This document shows positions 18,418 to 28,733 of a DNA stretch of 64,000 nt, in pieces. Every line of letters begins with the position of its first letter. Positions within the stretch are counted from its first letter, which is position 1. The notes below the pieces were generated by a model that was given only the letters and a program-made list of their open reading frames with translations, ran no database searches and was not told where the DNA came from. The position numbers and the translations under genes are program-made. The stretch is from Paenibacillus luteus (GTDB lineage Bacteria > Bacillota > Bacilli > Paenibacillales > Paenibacillaceae), in NCBI RefSeq assembly GCF_006542765.1, contig NZ_SKCD01000012.1:62001-126000 (forward strand), given 5' to 3'.

Positions 18418-19434
18418 CTATAATGCACTTCCGCCAAACACCATCCGGTACTCCCAATGAGTTCCCGCAATGCTGCTGACCGTTACACCGCCGCTTTCTA
18501 CCGAATACGTATGTAACACCTTGCCATCGCCTAAATAAATGCCGTCATGCGTGATAGCTGCCGTAGCCTTGTTTATACCGCTGTAAGCAGACGCTTTGGT
18601 ACCCTTGTAAGACATAAAGAAAACCACATCACCGCGCTTAAGCTGACTCCAGCTTGTCTTCGCTGTCCCTTTATCCTTTACGTACTGAGCTTGCTCGCGG
18701 GAATCAGCCGGAAGCTTGATGCCAAGTCCATCCAAAAAGGCTTGTCTTACAAAATCAGAGCAGTCAAAGGTAGTCGTCGTATTACGGTTAGAGCCATATT
18801 CGTAAGGCGTGCCCAAATAACGCATGCCTGCAGCTATCATTTTCTCAACTGACTTACTCGCTGATTCACCAGGGACTGTCACTGTTCCGCCGCCGCTATT
18901 ACCCGAGCCGCTGCCGGGAACAGAGCTTGTTAAGCTCAGATAGGAATCCTGCGTGCTGACATAACCTCGTACGCCATTGCCATCCTTCACCTCATACCAG
19001 TAACTGTTAGGCATGGAAAGTACGGTTACCTGTTCGCCTTTCTGAAGGAAACGAATCCGCTCTCCTGAAGTGGAAGCAGCCTTTCTGAAGGATACAGATT
19101 CTTTGACAACCGCGTTGCTGCCACTTGGTGTCGGTGTAGAGGTTGAGGTCTTAAGCTCGATATATTGGGAGGAAGTTGATATGTAACCTGTTTTGCCTGA
19201 GGAATCCGTTACCTTGTACCAATAGGAATTTACTTGATCGACAACGGTTACTTGATCGCCCTTCTTCAAGCTTCGGATAATGGATGCTGATGTTGATGGT
19301 GAGGTGCGCATATTTACGCTGGATTGTACTTCTCCCGCTTGTGCGGCCAATGCTGCCGGTACGGATATCGAGCTGAACAATAATGCTGCCGTTAACGTTG
19401 CTGTTGCCATCCTTTGTTTCATGGTGTATTGCAA
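18418..19434 (-). CDS. Secreted SH3-domain NlpC/P60 peptidoglycan endopeptidase
   Basis: This 338-residue protein has a signal peptide ending near SVPAALAAQAG (residue 30). Two bacterial SH3 domains follow at about 33-95 and 108-168 (both with VRGYVSTQ/TGYISTS-type ends), then a Gly/Ser linker, and a C-terminal NlpC/P60 domain from about 195. The catalytic Cys is in FDCSDFVRQAF and the His in THDGIYLGDG. It would cleave D-Glu to diamino acid peptide bonds in the wall. The TTG at 19434 lies 9 nt after a perfect AAGGAGG. No cyclic di-AMP riboswitch signature was found upstream, although that element often precedes such genes. Confidence 0.92.
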   Translation of the reverse strand: MQYTMKQRMATATLTAALLFSSISVPAALAAQAGEVQSSVNMRTSPSTSASIIRSLKKGDQVTVVDQVNSYWYKVTDSSGKTGYISTSSQYIELKTSTSTPTPSGSNAVVKESVSFRKAASTSGERIRFLQKGEQVTVLSMPNSYWYEVKDGNGVRGYVSTQDSYLSLTSSVPGSGSGNSGGGTVTVPGESASKSVEKMIAAGMRYLGTPYEYGSNRNTTTTFDCSDFVRQAFLDGLGIKLPADSREQAQYVKDKGTAKTSWSQLKRGDVVFFMSYKGTKASAYSGINKATAAITHDGIYLGDGKVLHTYSVESGGVTVSSIAGTHWEYRMVFGGSAL

Positions 19435-19773
19435 ATCTTTACGCCTCCTTGGTGTGTAAACAGTGTAGGTGTAACGGTTTCTGCTCCCATTGTAAAGAGG
19501 ATTGCAACAGACCAGTATCGACCATTCCTCCTAATTCCCGATCAGCAAAATTGGGAGGGTGGTCCCATAAATATCTTGGTAAAAAATACAAAAAAGGCAT
19601 CTCCTCTTAAGAGACGCCTCATTACCTATTGCTTTTGAAACATTTACCTACATTGGCATAGATCTATCAAATAAATATCAAACATTTGGGACTTTTGGCA
19701 GAATGTCTTTTTCATGCCTTTTGTACCACAAAAAAAATTTTCCATATCCATTGGTAACAATTACCGATTATTA
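19435..19773. other. Intergenic region between NlpC/P60 and CDF genes
   Basis: It contains the CDF terminator at 19591-19619 and otherwise a leader for the NlpC/P60 gene. A 28-codon minus-strand frame (19525 to 19439) ends inside the NlpC/P60 ribosome site, but its own AGGAGG is only 1 nt from the ATG, so it is probably not translated. Confidence 0.4.
19591..19619 (-). terminator. Probable terminator of the CDF transporter gene
   Basis: On the minus strand AGGCGTCTCTTAAGAGGAGATGCCT forms a hairpin (one G-U-type position) followed by TTTTTTG. It lies 150 bases beyond the CDF stop codon. Confidence 0.65.
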
Positions 19774-20685
19774 TCAGTGGTTTTCTGGCCTATTTATTTC
19801 CAAATGCTCCTCGAGCTCCTGAGGTTCCACATGCACATGCACACTCATAATATTATGCTTTCGGCCCATTCGCTGCTCTATTTCATCACTGATGCGGTGA
19901 CTTTCAATCAGCGTGAGCTCAGGATTCACCTGTACAATCACATCGACCAGCACATGACTGCCGTGCACCCTCGCCTTAATATCCTTGATCGATTTGACGC
20001 CTTTGATCTTAGCGATCGTGGTACGTAAGGAAGAAAGCTCATTTTCATCAAAACCATCGGTAAGCGCATGCGTAGAGCTGTAGAAGATCTCCCAGGCTGT
20101 TTTGCAAATAATGATTCCGACCGCAATAGCAGCTACTGGATCAAGCCAAGGCAAACCAAACTGGGCTCCGATTATGCCAATGGCTGCCCCAATACTGACC
20201 AGTGCATCCGAAAAATTGTCTTTAGCTGCGGCGAGCAGCGCTTGATTATTAATGCGCAGCGCCAGCTTACGGTTGTATATATATACGCCAAACATGCATA
20301 CGGCAGCGAATAAAGCGACCCATGCCGTAATTAAGTTCGGAATATGAGAAGTCGGAGAAAACAAAGATTTCACCGCACTGATCAGCACTTGAATGCCTAC
20401 TGTCGCCATAATGAAGGAAGCGATTAACGCTGCAATGGTCTCTGCGCGGAAATGCCCGTACGGATGATCCTTATCCGGCGGTTTCTGCGATATTCGAAGG
20501 CCAATCAATACCGCCACGGAAGCCACGATATCCGTTAAGTTGTTGAAGCCATCCGCGACTAGTGCCCCTGAAACAAACCAGTAGCCCGCACCAAGCTTCA
20601 TCGCCGATAACGCCAAATAGGCTCCGATACTGACCCAAGCGCCTTTCTCACCTTGCTTGATTTCATCATATTGATTCAGCTTCAT
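19774..20685 (-). CDS. Cation diffusion facilitator, manganese-efflux type (MneS/YeaB-like)
   Basis: This 303-residue transporter has six membrane segments. Metal-site motifs are ADGFNNLTDI near 43 and AKDNFSDALVSI near 150, with conserved Asp/Asn pairs. The loop has DKDHPYGHFRAETIA near 72, and a cytoplasmic C-terminal domain near 205-290 has VHVHVEP. The sequence is close in my memory to Bacillus YeaB (MneS), a Mn2+/H+ antiporter, but zinc or cobalt cannot be excluded. The ATG at 20685 matches family starts, although GGGAGG is only 2 nt before it. No Mn2+ riboswitch pattern was recognised upstream. Confidence 0.87.
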   Translation of the reverse strand: MKLNQYDEIKQGEKGAWVSIGAYLALSAMKLGAGYWFVSGALVADGFNNLTDIVASVAVLIGLRISQKPPDKDHPYGHFRAETIAALIASFIMATVGIQVLISAVKSLFSPTSHIPNLITAWVALFAAVCMFGVYIYNRKLALRINNQALLAAAKDNFSDALVSIGAAIGIIGAQFGLPWLDPVAAIAVGIIICKTAWEIFYSSTHALTDGFDENELSSLRTTIAKIKGVKSIKDIKARVHGSHVLVDVIVQVNPELTLIESHRISDEIEQRMGRKHNIMSVHVHVEPQELEEHLEINRPENH

Positions 20686-21015
20686 TACCTCCCGAGCGTC
20701 CAACCTATGTATTCTCAAGTTTAACAATGAACTTATCGGTATCATACCCGATCCATTCCGTGTGGGTCTAGAGAAACAGTGTTTACCAGGTGCGCGCTTT
20801 TATGCATGGAGGCAACATTCCTCTGTTCTGCATATAAACTTTCAAGATCAATTCAAACAAGGTGAAACGGCTGTCGCCGCCCTCTGGCGGCGCAGCGTGT
20901 TTCAATCCGAGAAATATAGAGAAGGGATAGCGAATTGATATACTTCCTACTATTATCTAAAAAGACGGATTCGGTTTTGAGAAACGAATTCCGTCTTTAC
21001 CGCTAAAATGGCGTC
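20686..21015. other. Intergenic region between the CDF and rhamnose loci
   Basis: It carries the CDF promoter region and the rhamnose operon terminator (20957-20998). A GC-rich GGCGGCGACAGCC segment lies near 20870-20895. No gene is evident. Confidence 0.4.
20957..20998 (-). terminator. Terminator of the rhaTPQSM operon
   Basis: On the minus strand, arms AAAGACGGAATTCG and CGAATCCGTCTTT enclose a short loop and are followed by T residues, 17 bases after the rhaM stop. Confidence 0.8.
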
Positions 21016-21342
21016 TTATTTTAAGAAAAAGATTTCCTTTAACGGCTTGATTGGCTCCGCTTCCTGAAAGTCAAAGGAGCCCTGCACCATCTTAGATGTG
21101 ATGGCATTCCATCGTCCGCATGCCTCGCTCTCTGCGATATAGGCAAAGGCCGCCTCAACATCATCACATTCGAAGCAGTAGAAAAACTGGAGACCATTTT
21201 GAAAGATGGAATAATTGCGGATACCCGCCTTACTGTGCTCCTCCATTACTTCCTGCCAAGGCTCGCCATGCATGCGTACGTACTCATCCAAGCATTCTTC
21301 TTGAATTGTCCAAGTCCAAGCAAATTTATTGCTGCCGATCAT
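21016..21342 (-). CDS. rhaM: L-rhamnose mutarotase
   Basis: This 108-residue protein has the whole RhaM pattern: an EYVRMHGEPWQEV helix, then EEHSKAGIRNYSIFQNG, then LFYYFE-type strands and an ACGRWN segment near 80. It interconverts alpha and beta anomers of L-rhamnose so that the imported sugar can be isomerised. Its presence as last gene of the ABC operon, with its start touching the rhaS stop, identifies the substrate of the transporter as rhamnose or a very similar 6-deoxy sugar. Rhamnose catabolic genes (rhaA, rhaB, rhaD) are not in this window. Confidence 0.92.
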   Translation of the reverse strand: MIGSNKFAWTWTIQEECLDEYVRMHGEPWQEVMEEHSKAGIRNYSIFQNGLQFFYCFECDDVEAAFAYIAESEACGRWNAITSKMVQGSFDFQEAEPIKPLKEIFFLK

Positions 21343-22371
21343 TTAATATACCGCCTTCCATTCTCCAATGTTGGCCGAATCGAATTTGAATGGGTCGCCC
21401 AGCATAATTTGCGTGCCATCGCCGTCAGCAATGACTTCCTTAGCGCCAAGACGTCCCGCTTCAAATTTATCGCCAACCTTGCCCGTAATCGTGCCTTTGA
21501 CGAGCGCATCCGCTGCAAAACCTGCCAGATAGCCGACATCCACCGGATTCCATAGATACATCCATTCGCTGACACCGCTTTCAATGTATTCAGCCATTTC
21601 GCTTGGAAGGCCAAGTCCCGTCAAATGCACTTTGCCTTTCAGCCCTTTGTCTGTCAATACTTTACCTGCGGCAGCAATCCCTACCGTAGTCGGGGCAATA
21701 ATGCCTTTTAAGTCGGGATAAGATTTGAGCAAGGCCTCTGTCTCTGACACGCTTTTGTCGCGAAGATCATCGCCATAAGCGACCTTTACAAGCTCGATAT
21801 CCGCATATTTAGGGTCCTCAAGCTCTTTCTTCATCCATTCGATCCATGTATTTTGGTTGGTCGCCTGGGACGTTGCGCTCAGAACCGCGATTTGGCCTTT
21901 CCCGCCAATCATCTCCGACAATGCTTGTACCTGCACGCGTCCGATCCGTTCCGGATCTGCTTGATTGATATGAACGAGGCGACTTTGGGCATTGACCGCC
22001 GAGTCCAGCGATATGACCTTAATGCCTTGGTCCATCGCTTTTTTGAGTGCCGGCTGCAGTGCATCCGGGTCATTGCCGACCATGGCGATTACGGCTACCT
22101 TCTGCGAAATCAGCTCTTCGATCATTTGTATTTGCGCTTCAGCAGTCGGTTGATCTGGCGCTTTCAATATCGCTTCATGGCCAAGTTCCTCAACCGCCAG
22201 CTTGAAGCCTTCCATCTCCTTCTCCCCGTAAGGATTTCCCGTATTTTTAAAGACAATCGCAAATTTCTTGCTGCCCCCTTCTTTCGCCGGTTCCTTCTCA
22301 TTTCCTGAGCATGCTGCCAAAACAGTAATCATAAGTGCGACTGACAAACAAACGGATAACCACTTCTTCAT
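21343..22371 (-). CDS. rhaS: Rhamnose ABC transporter substrate-binding lipoprotein
   Basis: This 342-residue lipoprotein has a signal peptide ending in a lipobox before Cys21 (VLAACSGNEK). The periplasmic-binding-protein type I fold follows, with FKNTGNPYGEKEMEGF near 45, VGNDPDALQPAL near 105, ISLDSAV near 125 and GLGLPSEMAEYIESG near 262. It captures the sugar outside the membrane for RhaP/RhaQ/RhaT. It ends directly where rhaM begins. A 16-base palindrome precedes its ribosome site, possibly stabilising this message. Confidence 0.9.
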   Translation of the reverse strand: MKKWLSVCLSVALMITVLAACSGNEKEPAKEGGSKKFAIVFKNTGNPYGEKEMEGFKLAVEELGHEAILKAPDQPTAEAQIQMIEELISQKVAVIAMVGNDPDALQPALKKAMDQGIKVISLDSAVNAQSRLVHINQADPERIGRVQVQALSEMIGGKGQIAVLSATSQATNQNTWIEWMKKELEDPKYADIELVKVAYGDDLRDKSVSETEALLKSYPDLKGIIAPTTVGIAAAGKVLTDKGLKGKVHLTGLGLPSEMAEYIESGVSEWMYLWNPVDVGYLAGFAADALVKGTITGKVGDKFEAGRLGAKEVIADGDGTQIMLGDPFKFDSANIGEWKAVY

Positions 22372-22416
22372 TTGTTGTTCCTCCCTTTTTTAGGCCACTA
22401 GGTTAATCTATACAAA

Positions 22417-22432
22417 ACGACGTATACGTCGT
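22417..22432 (-). other. Palindrome between rhaQ and rhaS
   Basis: ACGACGTATACGTCGT is a perfect 16-base palindrome 45 bases before the rhaS start, followed on the minus strand by TTTTG. It may form a small intercistronic hairpin or be a protein site. Confidence 0.45.
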
Positions 22433-22460
22433 GATGCAGCGTGAGTCATTAACTAAGCAT

Positions 22461-23444
22461 TCAAATACGTCCTTGCTTTCCTAGCTTGATCTTCGGAATC
22501 ATGACCGCAACGATAAGCAGCAAGCCCAAAATAATGAGCAGCATTTGCGCTGGCACATTCACAAGCCCCAGGCCGTAGCGAAGAAATCCGATGAGAAATA
22601 CGGCTAAAATCGCGCCGATCATTTTCCCTTTCCCGCCAGCTGTGCTAATGCCGCCAAGCACGACCATGGCGATTACGTCCAACTCGTAGCCTGTCGCTAC
22701 GTTGGGTCTTGTGCTCCCCATTCGCGAGGTCAGAAACAGCGCCGTTACGGCAGCCATAAAGCCTGCCAGCGTAAAGACGATCAGCTTGATTTTGTCCACT
22801 TGCACTCCAGAAAAACGGCTAGCTGTTATGTTATTGCCCATGGCATACACCCGCCTGCCGAACGTCGTTTTATGGAGCAGCAAAATGAACGCAGCCGCAA
22901 ATACGGCGAATACGATCAGTATAAAAGGAACCGGGCCAACATAACCCCAGCCGAGAAAGCTAAACCAATCAGGAAATTTACCAGCTGCCTGATCTTCCAA
23001 AATAATATAGGCGATCCCGCGATAGATAATCATCGTAGACAGCGTAACAATAACGGCCGACAGTTCCTTAAACTTCACGATAAGCAAGCCGTTTACGAAG
23101 CCGCACAAAGTGCCCACCGCCAAACAAATAAGCATGGCAAGCGGCATCGGAACGCCCATCGTGTAAAGATCGGCCATGATAACCGAAGCTAGGGCAACAA
23201 TGGACGCTACCGATATATCAATATCGCCAAGGATGATAATAAGCACCATCGGCAAAACGATAAATGCTTTATCCAGAAAGGTCATCGTAGCATCGCGCAA
23301 GCTGTCAAAGCTCCAATAATATTCGGATAAACTCATATTCATAATATTGATGCCAATAAAGATAAGGACGAGCATCCATTCCCATTGAAGCAGGAAGCTT
23401 TTCCAGGAAAAAGGTCGTCGATTCGTTACAATGCGCTGCTCCAT
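22461..23444 (-). CDS. rhaQ: Rhamnose ABC transporter permease
   Basis: This 327-residue CUT2 permease has about ten membrane segments. VGTLCGFVNGLLIVKFK near 110 and the family motif GGISTAGGKGKMIGAILA near 262 identify the RbsC/RhaP/RhaQ type. It forms half of the sugar channel. It follows rhaP after 3 bases and precedes rhaS. A conserved Asp pair in ILGDIDISVAS near 65 is typical of the family. Assignment as Q rather than P rests on gene order. Confidence 0.88.
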   Translation of the reverse strand: MEQRIVTNRRPFSWKSFLLQWEWMLVLIFIGINIMNMSLSEYYWSFDSLRDATMTFLDKAFIVLPMVLIIILGDIDISVASIVALASVIMADLYTMGVPMPLAMLICLAVGTLCGFVNGLLIVKFKELSAVIVTLSTMIIYRGIAYIILEDQAAGKFPDWFSFLGWGYVGPVPFILIVFAVFAAAFILLLHKTTFGRRVYAMGNNITASRFSGVQVDKIKLIVFTLAGFMAAVTALFLTSRMGSTRPNVATGYELDVIAMVVLGGISTAGGKGKMIGAILAVFLIGFLRYGLGLVNVPAQMLLIILGLLLIVAVMIPKIKLGKQGRI

Positions 23445-23447
23445 GGC

Positions 23448-24461
23448 TTATATCTTCCTCCTCATGAGATTATTGCGATCCACGCCTCGTTTGACCAAAG
23501 CGTTAATGATGACAGCGACGAGAATAATGGAGCCTTGAATTCCTGTCTGCCAGAATGGAGAGACATTAATGAGCGGCAGTGCGTTGTTGAGGATCCCGAG
23601 CAAAATGGAACCAAGAATGATGCCTGATATTTTCCCTGATCCTCCAGCTATGCTCACCCCGCCCAGCACACAAGCCGCGATGACGCTCAGCTCGTAGCCC
23701 ATCGCCGTGTCGCCCTGAGCAGAGGCGAACTTGGATACCCACAGTACGCCGGCTAACCCTGATAAGCCACCCATAATGGAATATACCAGCCACAAAATCT
23801 TTTCGTTGTTGATGCCGCTTATTTTCGCCGACTCCGGATTGCTGCCTACCGCATAAATTTGCCTGCCGGTTCTTGTATGGCTAATGAAATAATAAAAAAC
23901 GATATAGGTTACGATGGCTATAAAAATTAAAGTATTCACGCCAAGGATCGATCCGGTCGCTATCGATTTGAAGCTACCGGGCATCTGATGCGCGCTTACC
24001 CACTTTCCGCCGCTCGCCATAAAGGTAAGTCCGCGGAAAACATTCATCATGCCCAGCGTTGCGATGATTGGCAGAATACCGAACCTAGATACCAGAAACC
24101 CAAGTACAATCCCGCAAGCAAGCCCTACTGCTGTTCCAATCACGATGGCGAGCAGCGGATGAAGCTCCGGAAACTTACTCACGGTGAGGGCAGCTATCAT
24201 CCCAGATAACGCCAGTGTTGCTCCTATTGACAAATCAATGCCACGCGTAACGATGACGAGCATCATGCCGACAGCCAAGATACTTAAGATAGCCGTATTC
24301 GTCATGAGGTCATTCACATTTTCAAGCGTTAGAAAGCTTGGATTGCGCAGCTGTACAAGCGTGCACAGCACAAGAATGAACCCCAGAAGCCCAAGCTCCC
24401 TAAACCTTGCCACACTCCCGCTAAACGTTTGCTTCTTGCGCTCTACTATTGTCGTTTCCAT
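23448..24461 (-). CDS. rhaP: Rhamnose ABC transporter permease
   Basis: This 337-residue CUT2 permease has VTRGIDLSIGATLALSG near 75, GIVLGFLVSRFGILP near 118 and GGVSIAGGSGKISGIILG near 265, all typical of RbsC-like channel subunits. The ATG at 24461 has GAGGTGGGG upstream; a longer frame would run into the rhaT stop region. It sits between rhaT and rhaQ in a tightly packed operon and pairs with RhaQ to form the membrane channel. Confidence 0.88.
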   Translation of the reverse strand: METTIVERKKQTFSGSVARFRELGLLGFILVLCTLVQLRNPSFLTLENVNDLMTNTAILSILAVGMMLVIVTRGIDLSIGATLALSGMIAALTVSKFPELHPLLAIVIGTAVGLACGIVLGFLVSRFGILPIIATLGMMNVFRGLTFMASGGKWVSAHQMPGSFKSIATGSILGVNTLIFIAIVTYIVFYYFISHTRTGRQIYAVGSNPESAKISGINNEKILWLVYSIMGGLSGLAGVLWVSKFASAQGDTAMGYELSVIAACVLGGVSIAGGSGKISGIILGSILLGILNNALPLINVSPFWQTGIQGSIILVAVIINALVKRGVDRNNLMRRKI

Positions 24462-24499
24462 CGTAGTCCCCACCTCTTTGACTTTCGTGCCGCTTGGCA

Positions 24500-26005
24500 T
24501 CATCCGGAAGCACCACCGCTTGCCATAGAGGCTTTCAAAATCGCTTCCTGCGTCGCTTCCGCCCGTTCAAGCAAGGCAGTAATCCGCCCCTCTCGCATGA
24601 CTGTAATACGGTCGCACATGCCAAGCATCTCCGGCATTTCGGAAGAAACCATAATAATGCCATAGCCTTGATCGGCAAGCCCGCGGATGATGTCATAGAT
24701 TGCCGATTTGGCTCCTACATCTACGCCCTTCGTTGGCTCATCGAGAATAAGAATATCCAAATCGGCGGTGAGCAGTTTGGCAAATACAACTTTCTGCTGA
24801 TTGCCGCCCGACAGCGAACTAACCAGATCGAAGATGCTTTTCGCCTTCACGTTCAGCTTTTCCGCGAGCGTCTTCGCAACCGCAGCCTCTTTGTCCGTAT
24901 CGAGCGCCCCCTTGGTTACAAACCGGTCAAGTGTCGGCAGCGTGATGTTCTGGCCAATCTCCCAGTCCAGCACCAATCCCTGCTTCTGGCGATCCTCCGG
25001 AAGATAGCCTATACCCAGCTTCATCGCCTCCAGCGGGTCTTTAATCGCCACCTTTTCCCCTTTAAGATACAACTCACCTCGGTCATAAGCCGTAATCCCG
25101 AATATGGTTTGAAAGACTTCTGTCCGGCCAGCCCCCACAAGTCCTGTGAAACCTACGATTTCACCGCGATGCAGCTTGAATGAGATGTCTGCAAAATATC
25201 CTGTTCGTCCAAGGCCTTCCGCCCTTAACAGCTCTTCGCCGATCCGTGGCACGTTCTTTGGAAACAGCTGTGTGATCTCTCTGCCCACCATCGCAACAAT
25301 CAGATCATTATTCGTAATTTCATCTACTTCCCAAGTACCGATATATTTAGAATCCCGAAACACCGTCACACGACTGGCCAGACGATACATATCCTCAAAG
25401 CGATGTGAAATAAAAATAATCGATTTCCCTTGATCCCTTAGCTGTTCTGCAATCCGGTAAAGCTCCTCGCTCTCGCGCTTCGTTAACGCTGCTGTCGGTT
25501 CGTCCATAATAATGACCTTCGCGTCCATCGACAGCGCCTTTGCGATTTCAACAATCTGCTGCTCGGCTACGCTAAGCGCCCCCATCTGTGACTTGGGGTC
25601 AAAACCAGCCCCTAGCTCCGTTAGCAGCCGTTGTGCTTCCTCATGCATCGCATGCCAACGGATACGTTTCGTACCATGATGAATTTTCTCATGGCCCATA
25701 AATATATTCTCAGTCACACTGAGGTCCGGGTAACACGTCACATGCTGATAGATGGCTGCAATGCCTGCCCGCTTGGCTTCATTCGGGTTCTTAAAATCGA
25801 CGCGAGTGCCACCAAGGAGCATCTCCCCCCCATTTGGCGGATGAACGCCTGTAATCACTTTAATAAAGGTTGACTTGCCGGCACCGTTCTCGCCCATCAA
25901 CGCATGGATTTCACCGGGTTTCAACTGAAATTGAACGTTATCAAGTGCTTTTACGCCAGGAAACGTCTTTGTAATCGCTTTCAACTCTAAAACAAAATCA
26001 GCCAT
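24500..26005 (-). CDS. rhaT: Rhamnose ABC transporter ATP-binding protein (two ATPase domains)
   Basis: This 501-residue RbsA-type protein has two nucleotide-binding halves. The first has GENGAGKST near 37, signature LSVAEQQIVE and Walker B VIIMDEPTAALT. The second has GLVGAGRTEVFQ near 286, LSGGNQQKVVFA near 395 and ILILDEPTKGVD. The degenerate Walker A of the second half is normal for this family. GAGGAGA lies 8 nt before the ATG. It is the first gene of the rhaTPQSM operon, behind a promoter region with DeoR-type direct repeats. Confidence 0.9.
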   Translation of the reverse strand: MADFVLELKAITKTFPGVKALDNVQFQLKPGEIHALMGENGAGKSTFIKVITGVHPPNGGEMLLGGTRVDFKNPNEAKRAGIAAIYQHVTCYPDLSVTENIFMGHEKIHHGTKRIRWHAMHEEAQRLLTELGAGFDPKSQMGALSVAEQQIVEIAKALSMDAKVIIMDEPTAALTKRESEELYRIAEQLRDQGKSIIFISHRFEDMYRLASRVTVFRDSKYIGTWEVDEITNNDLIVAMVGREITQLFPKNVPRIGEELLRAEGLGRTGYFADISFKLHRGEIVGFTGLVGAGRTEVFQTIFGITAYDRGELYLKGEKVAIKDPLEAMKLGIGYLPEDRQKQGLVLDWEIGQNITLPTLDRFVTKGALDTDKEAAVAKTLAEKLNVKAKSIFDLVSSLSGGNQQKVVFAKLLTADLDILILDEPTKGVDVGAKSAIYDIIRGLADQGYGIIMVSSEMPEMLGMCDRITVMREGRITALLERAEATQEAILKASMASGGASG

Positions 26006-26082
26006 TCTTTGTCTCCTCTTCGCAAAAGGGATTTGCCAGCATTTTCTTCGTCATTAACTATTATGATCTTTTGTTTTGTTTT

Positions 26083-26101
26083 ATGTTCATTCATGTTCAT
26101 T
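26083..26101. promoter_or_regulatory. Candidate DeoR-family operator upstream of rhaT
   Basis: ATGTTCATT occurs twice with starts exactly 10 bases apart (26083 and 26093), that is one helical turn. It lies beside a TTTTGTTTTG tract, 78 bases upstream of the rhaT start. DeoR-family repressors commonly bind such phased direct repeats. Confidence 0.5.
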
Positions 26102-26182
26102 GTTATTAATTTCGTTACAGGAAAGTAAATTCCTTCTTTATCCAAAAATATTTTTCAGCTAACTTTCGCAACCCTCAATACT

Positions 26183-26226
26183 AAAAAGAACCTCTAACCG
26201 CTTAGCATGCGGAACAGAGGTTCTTA
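26183..26226 (-). terminator. Terminator of the DeoR-ATPase operon
   Basis: On the minus strand AAGAACCTCT and AGAGGTTCTT arms with an internal GC-rich loop are followed by TTTTTAG, 16 bases after the ATPase stop. It separates this operon from rhaT. Confidence 0.85.
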
Positions 26227-26241
26227 GATATTTTAGCTAGT

Positions 26242-27741
<1,500 letters not shown>

Positions 27742-27765
27742 GACCGCGCCCCTCCTCTTCTCTCT

Positions 27766-28539
27766 TTATTCCAGCTCAAACGTGGTGTACAGCTTAACTG
27801 CATTCTCGAAATATAGTTTCTTGTAGTCGGAAGGAACCTGCTTATTCGTTATAACTTTTTTGGTCATGTTCAAATCGCCTAGCCTCGCAAAACCCGTCGT
27901 ATTAAACTTGGAGTAGTCAGCAACTACGATAACCTCATTCGAAATTTTCTTTACGCTATGGATGACCATTACTTCTTCATGGCTGCCGACTGTATAACCT
28001 GCGTCCATATGGGCACCCTTTATGCCGATAAAAGCTTTGTTAATAAAAATACCGTCAAGCGCCTGCTGCGCAAAACCGCCCACAAGCGTTGAGGTGGAAG
28101 GCATCAAATCACCACCTGTGACAATCACTTTAATGCCTGCGCTATCCTTAAGCGCAAAGCCGATCGCCATATCGTTCGTTACGACTGTGACCCGTTTATT
28201 TTTCAGATTGCGGGCAATTTCAAGGCAGGTCGTACCAGGACTCAAATAGATCGCATCGCCGTTCTCAATCATTTGGCCAGCGATTTTTCCAATCATCCGT
28301 TTCTGCTCCAAATAGGCGTCATTCTCGCTAGCAGGGCTCAACGCATCGGGCTCCGACTCCTCGTTCAGCACAGCTCCGCCATAAATTTTCACTAGAAATC
28401 CAGCCTGCTCCAGCTTGTCAAGATCACGCCGAATGGTCACCTCCGTTACGGAGAACAGCTCACTAAGCTCATAAACGTCTACTCGTTTTTGCTTCAATAA
28501 GATTTCTTTGATTTTTCCAAGCCTCTCTATTGCAAACAT
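27766..28539 (-). CDS. DeoR/GlpR family transcriptional regulator
   Basis: This 257-residue repressor has an N-terminal helix-turn-helix (VYELSELFSVTEVTIRRDLDKLEQ, residues 20-45) and a DeoR C-terminal sensor domain with LSPGTTCLEIARNL near 117, VTGGDLMP near 160 and AFIGIKGAHMDAG near 187. Such sensors bind phosphorylated sugar intermediates. It leads an operon with an RbsA-type ATPase and sits beside the rha genes, so it probably controls both, through the phased repeats at 26083-26101. Confidence 0.9.
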   Translation of the reverse strand: MFAIERLGKIKEILLKQKRVDVYELSELFSVTEVTIRRDLDKLEQAGFLVKIYGGAVLNEESEPDALSPASENDAYLEQKRMIGKIAGQMIENGDAIYLSPGTTCLEIARNLKNKRVTVVTNDMAIGFALKDSAGIKVIVTGGDLMPSTSTLVGGFAQQALDGIFINKAFIGIKGAHMDAGYTVGSHEEVMVIHSVKKISNEVIVVADYSKFNTTGFARLGDLNMTKKVITNKQVPSDYKKLYFENAVKLYTTFELE

Positions 28540-28581
28540 AGGCTGTATACTCCACTTCTTAGATTCACTTCTTATTGCACG

Positions 28582-28590
28582 ATTATAGCA
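28582..28590 (-). promoter_or_regulatory. Extended -10 promoter for the DeoR gene
   Basis: On the minus strand TGCTATAAT is a perfect extended -10 element about 43 bases before the DeoR start; the -35 is weak. The sequence just upstream (ACAAACGAACAGG) shares an AAYGAACA core with the repeats near rhaT. Confidence 0.5.
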
Positions 28591-28644
28591 TAATCCTGTT
28601 CGTTTGTGATCGTTGCGTCCCCGTAAGCCTCACACTTGGCACAA

Positions 28645-28676
28645 TATAAAACAACCGACTCGGATACGGAGTCGGC
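28645..28676 (-). terminator. Terminator of the alpha-glucoside operon
   Basis: On the minus strand CCGACTCCGTATCCGAGTCGG forms a 7-bp stem followed by TTGTTTTAT, about 58 bases after the glucosidase stop. Confidence 0.75.
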
Positions 28677-28733
28677 TGCAAAGCCACAAACTATCGATAC
28701 GTTTGATGCTGCTTACTCACCAACGATACATTT

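Noticed and set aside
19439-19525. 28-codon leader peptide before the NlpC/P60 gene
   Set aside because: Its AGGAGG is only 1 nt from the ATG, so initiation is unlikely, although its stop overlaps the next ribosome site.
19435-19773. Cyclic di-AMP (ydaO) riboswitch before the NlpC/P60 gene
   Set aside because: The conserved ydaO core segments are not present.
20686-20957. Manganese (yybP-ykoY) riboswitch before the CDF gene
   Set aside because: I could not find the conserved loop sequences.
22417-22432. Terminator between rhaQ and rhaS
   Set aside because: The stem is only 6 bp and the T run is short; rhaS and rhaM would be cut off. More likely an intercistronic stem.
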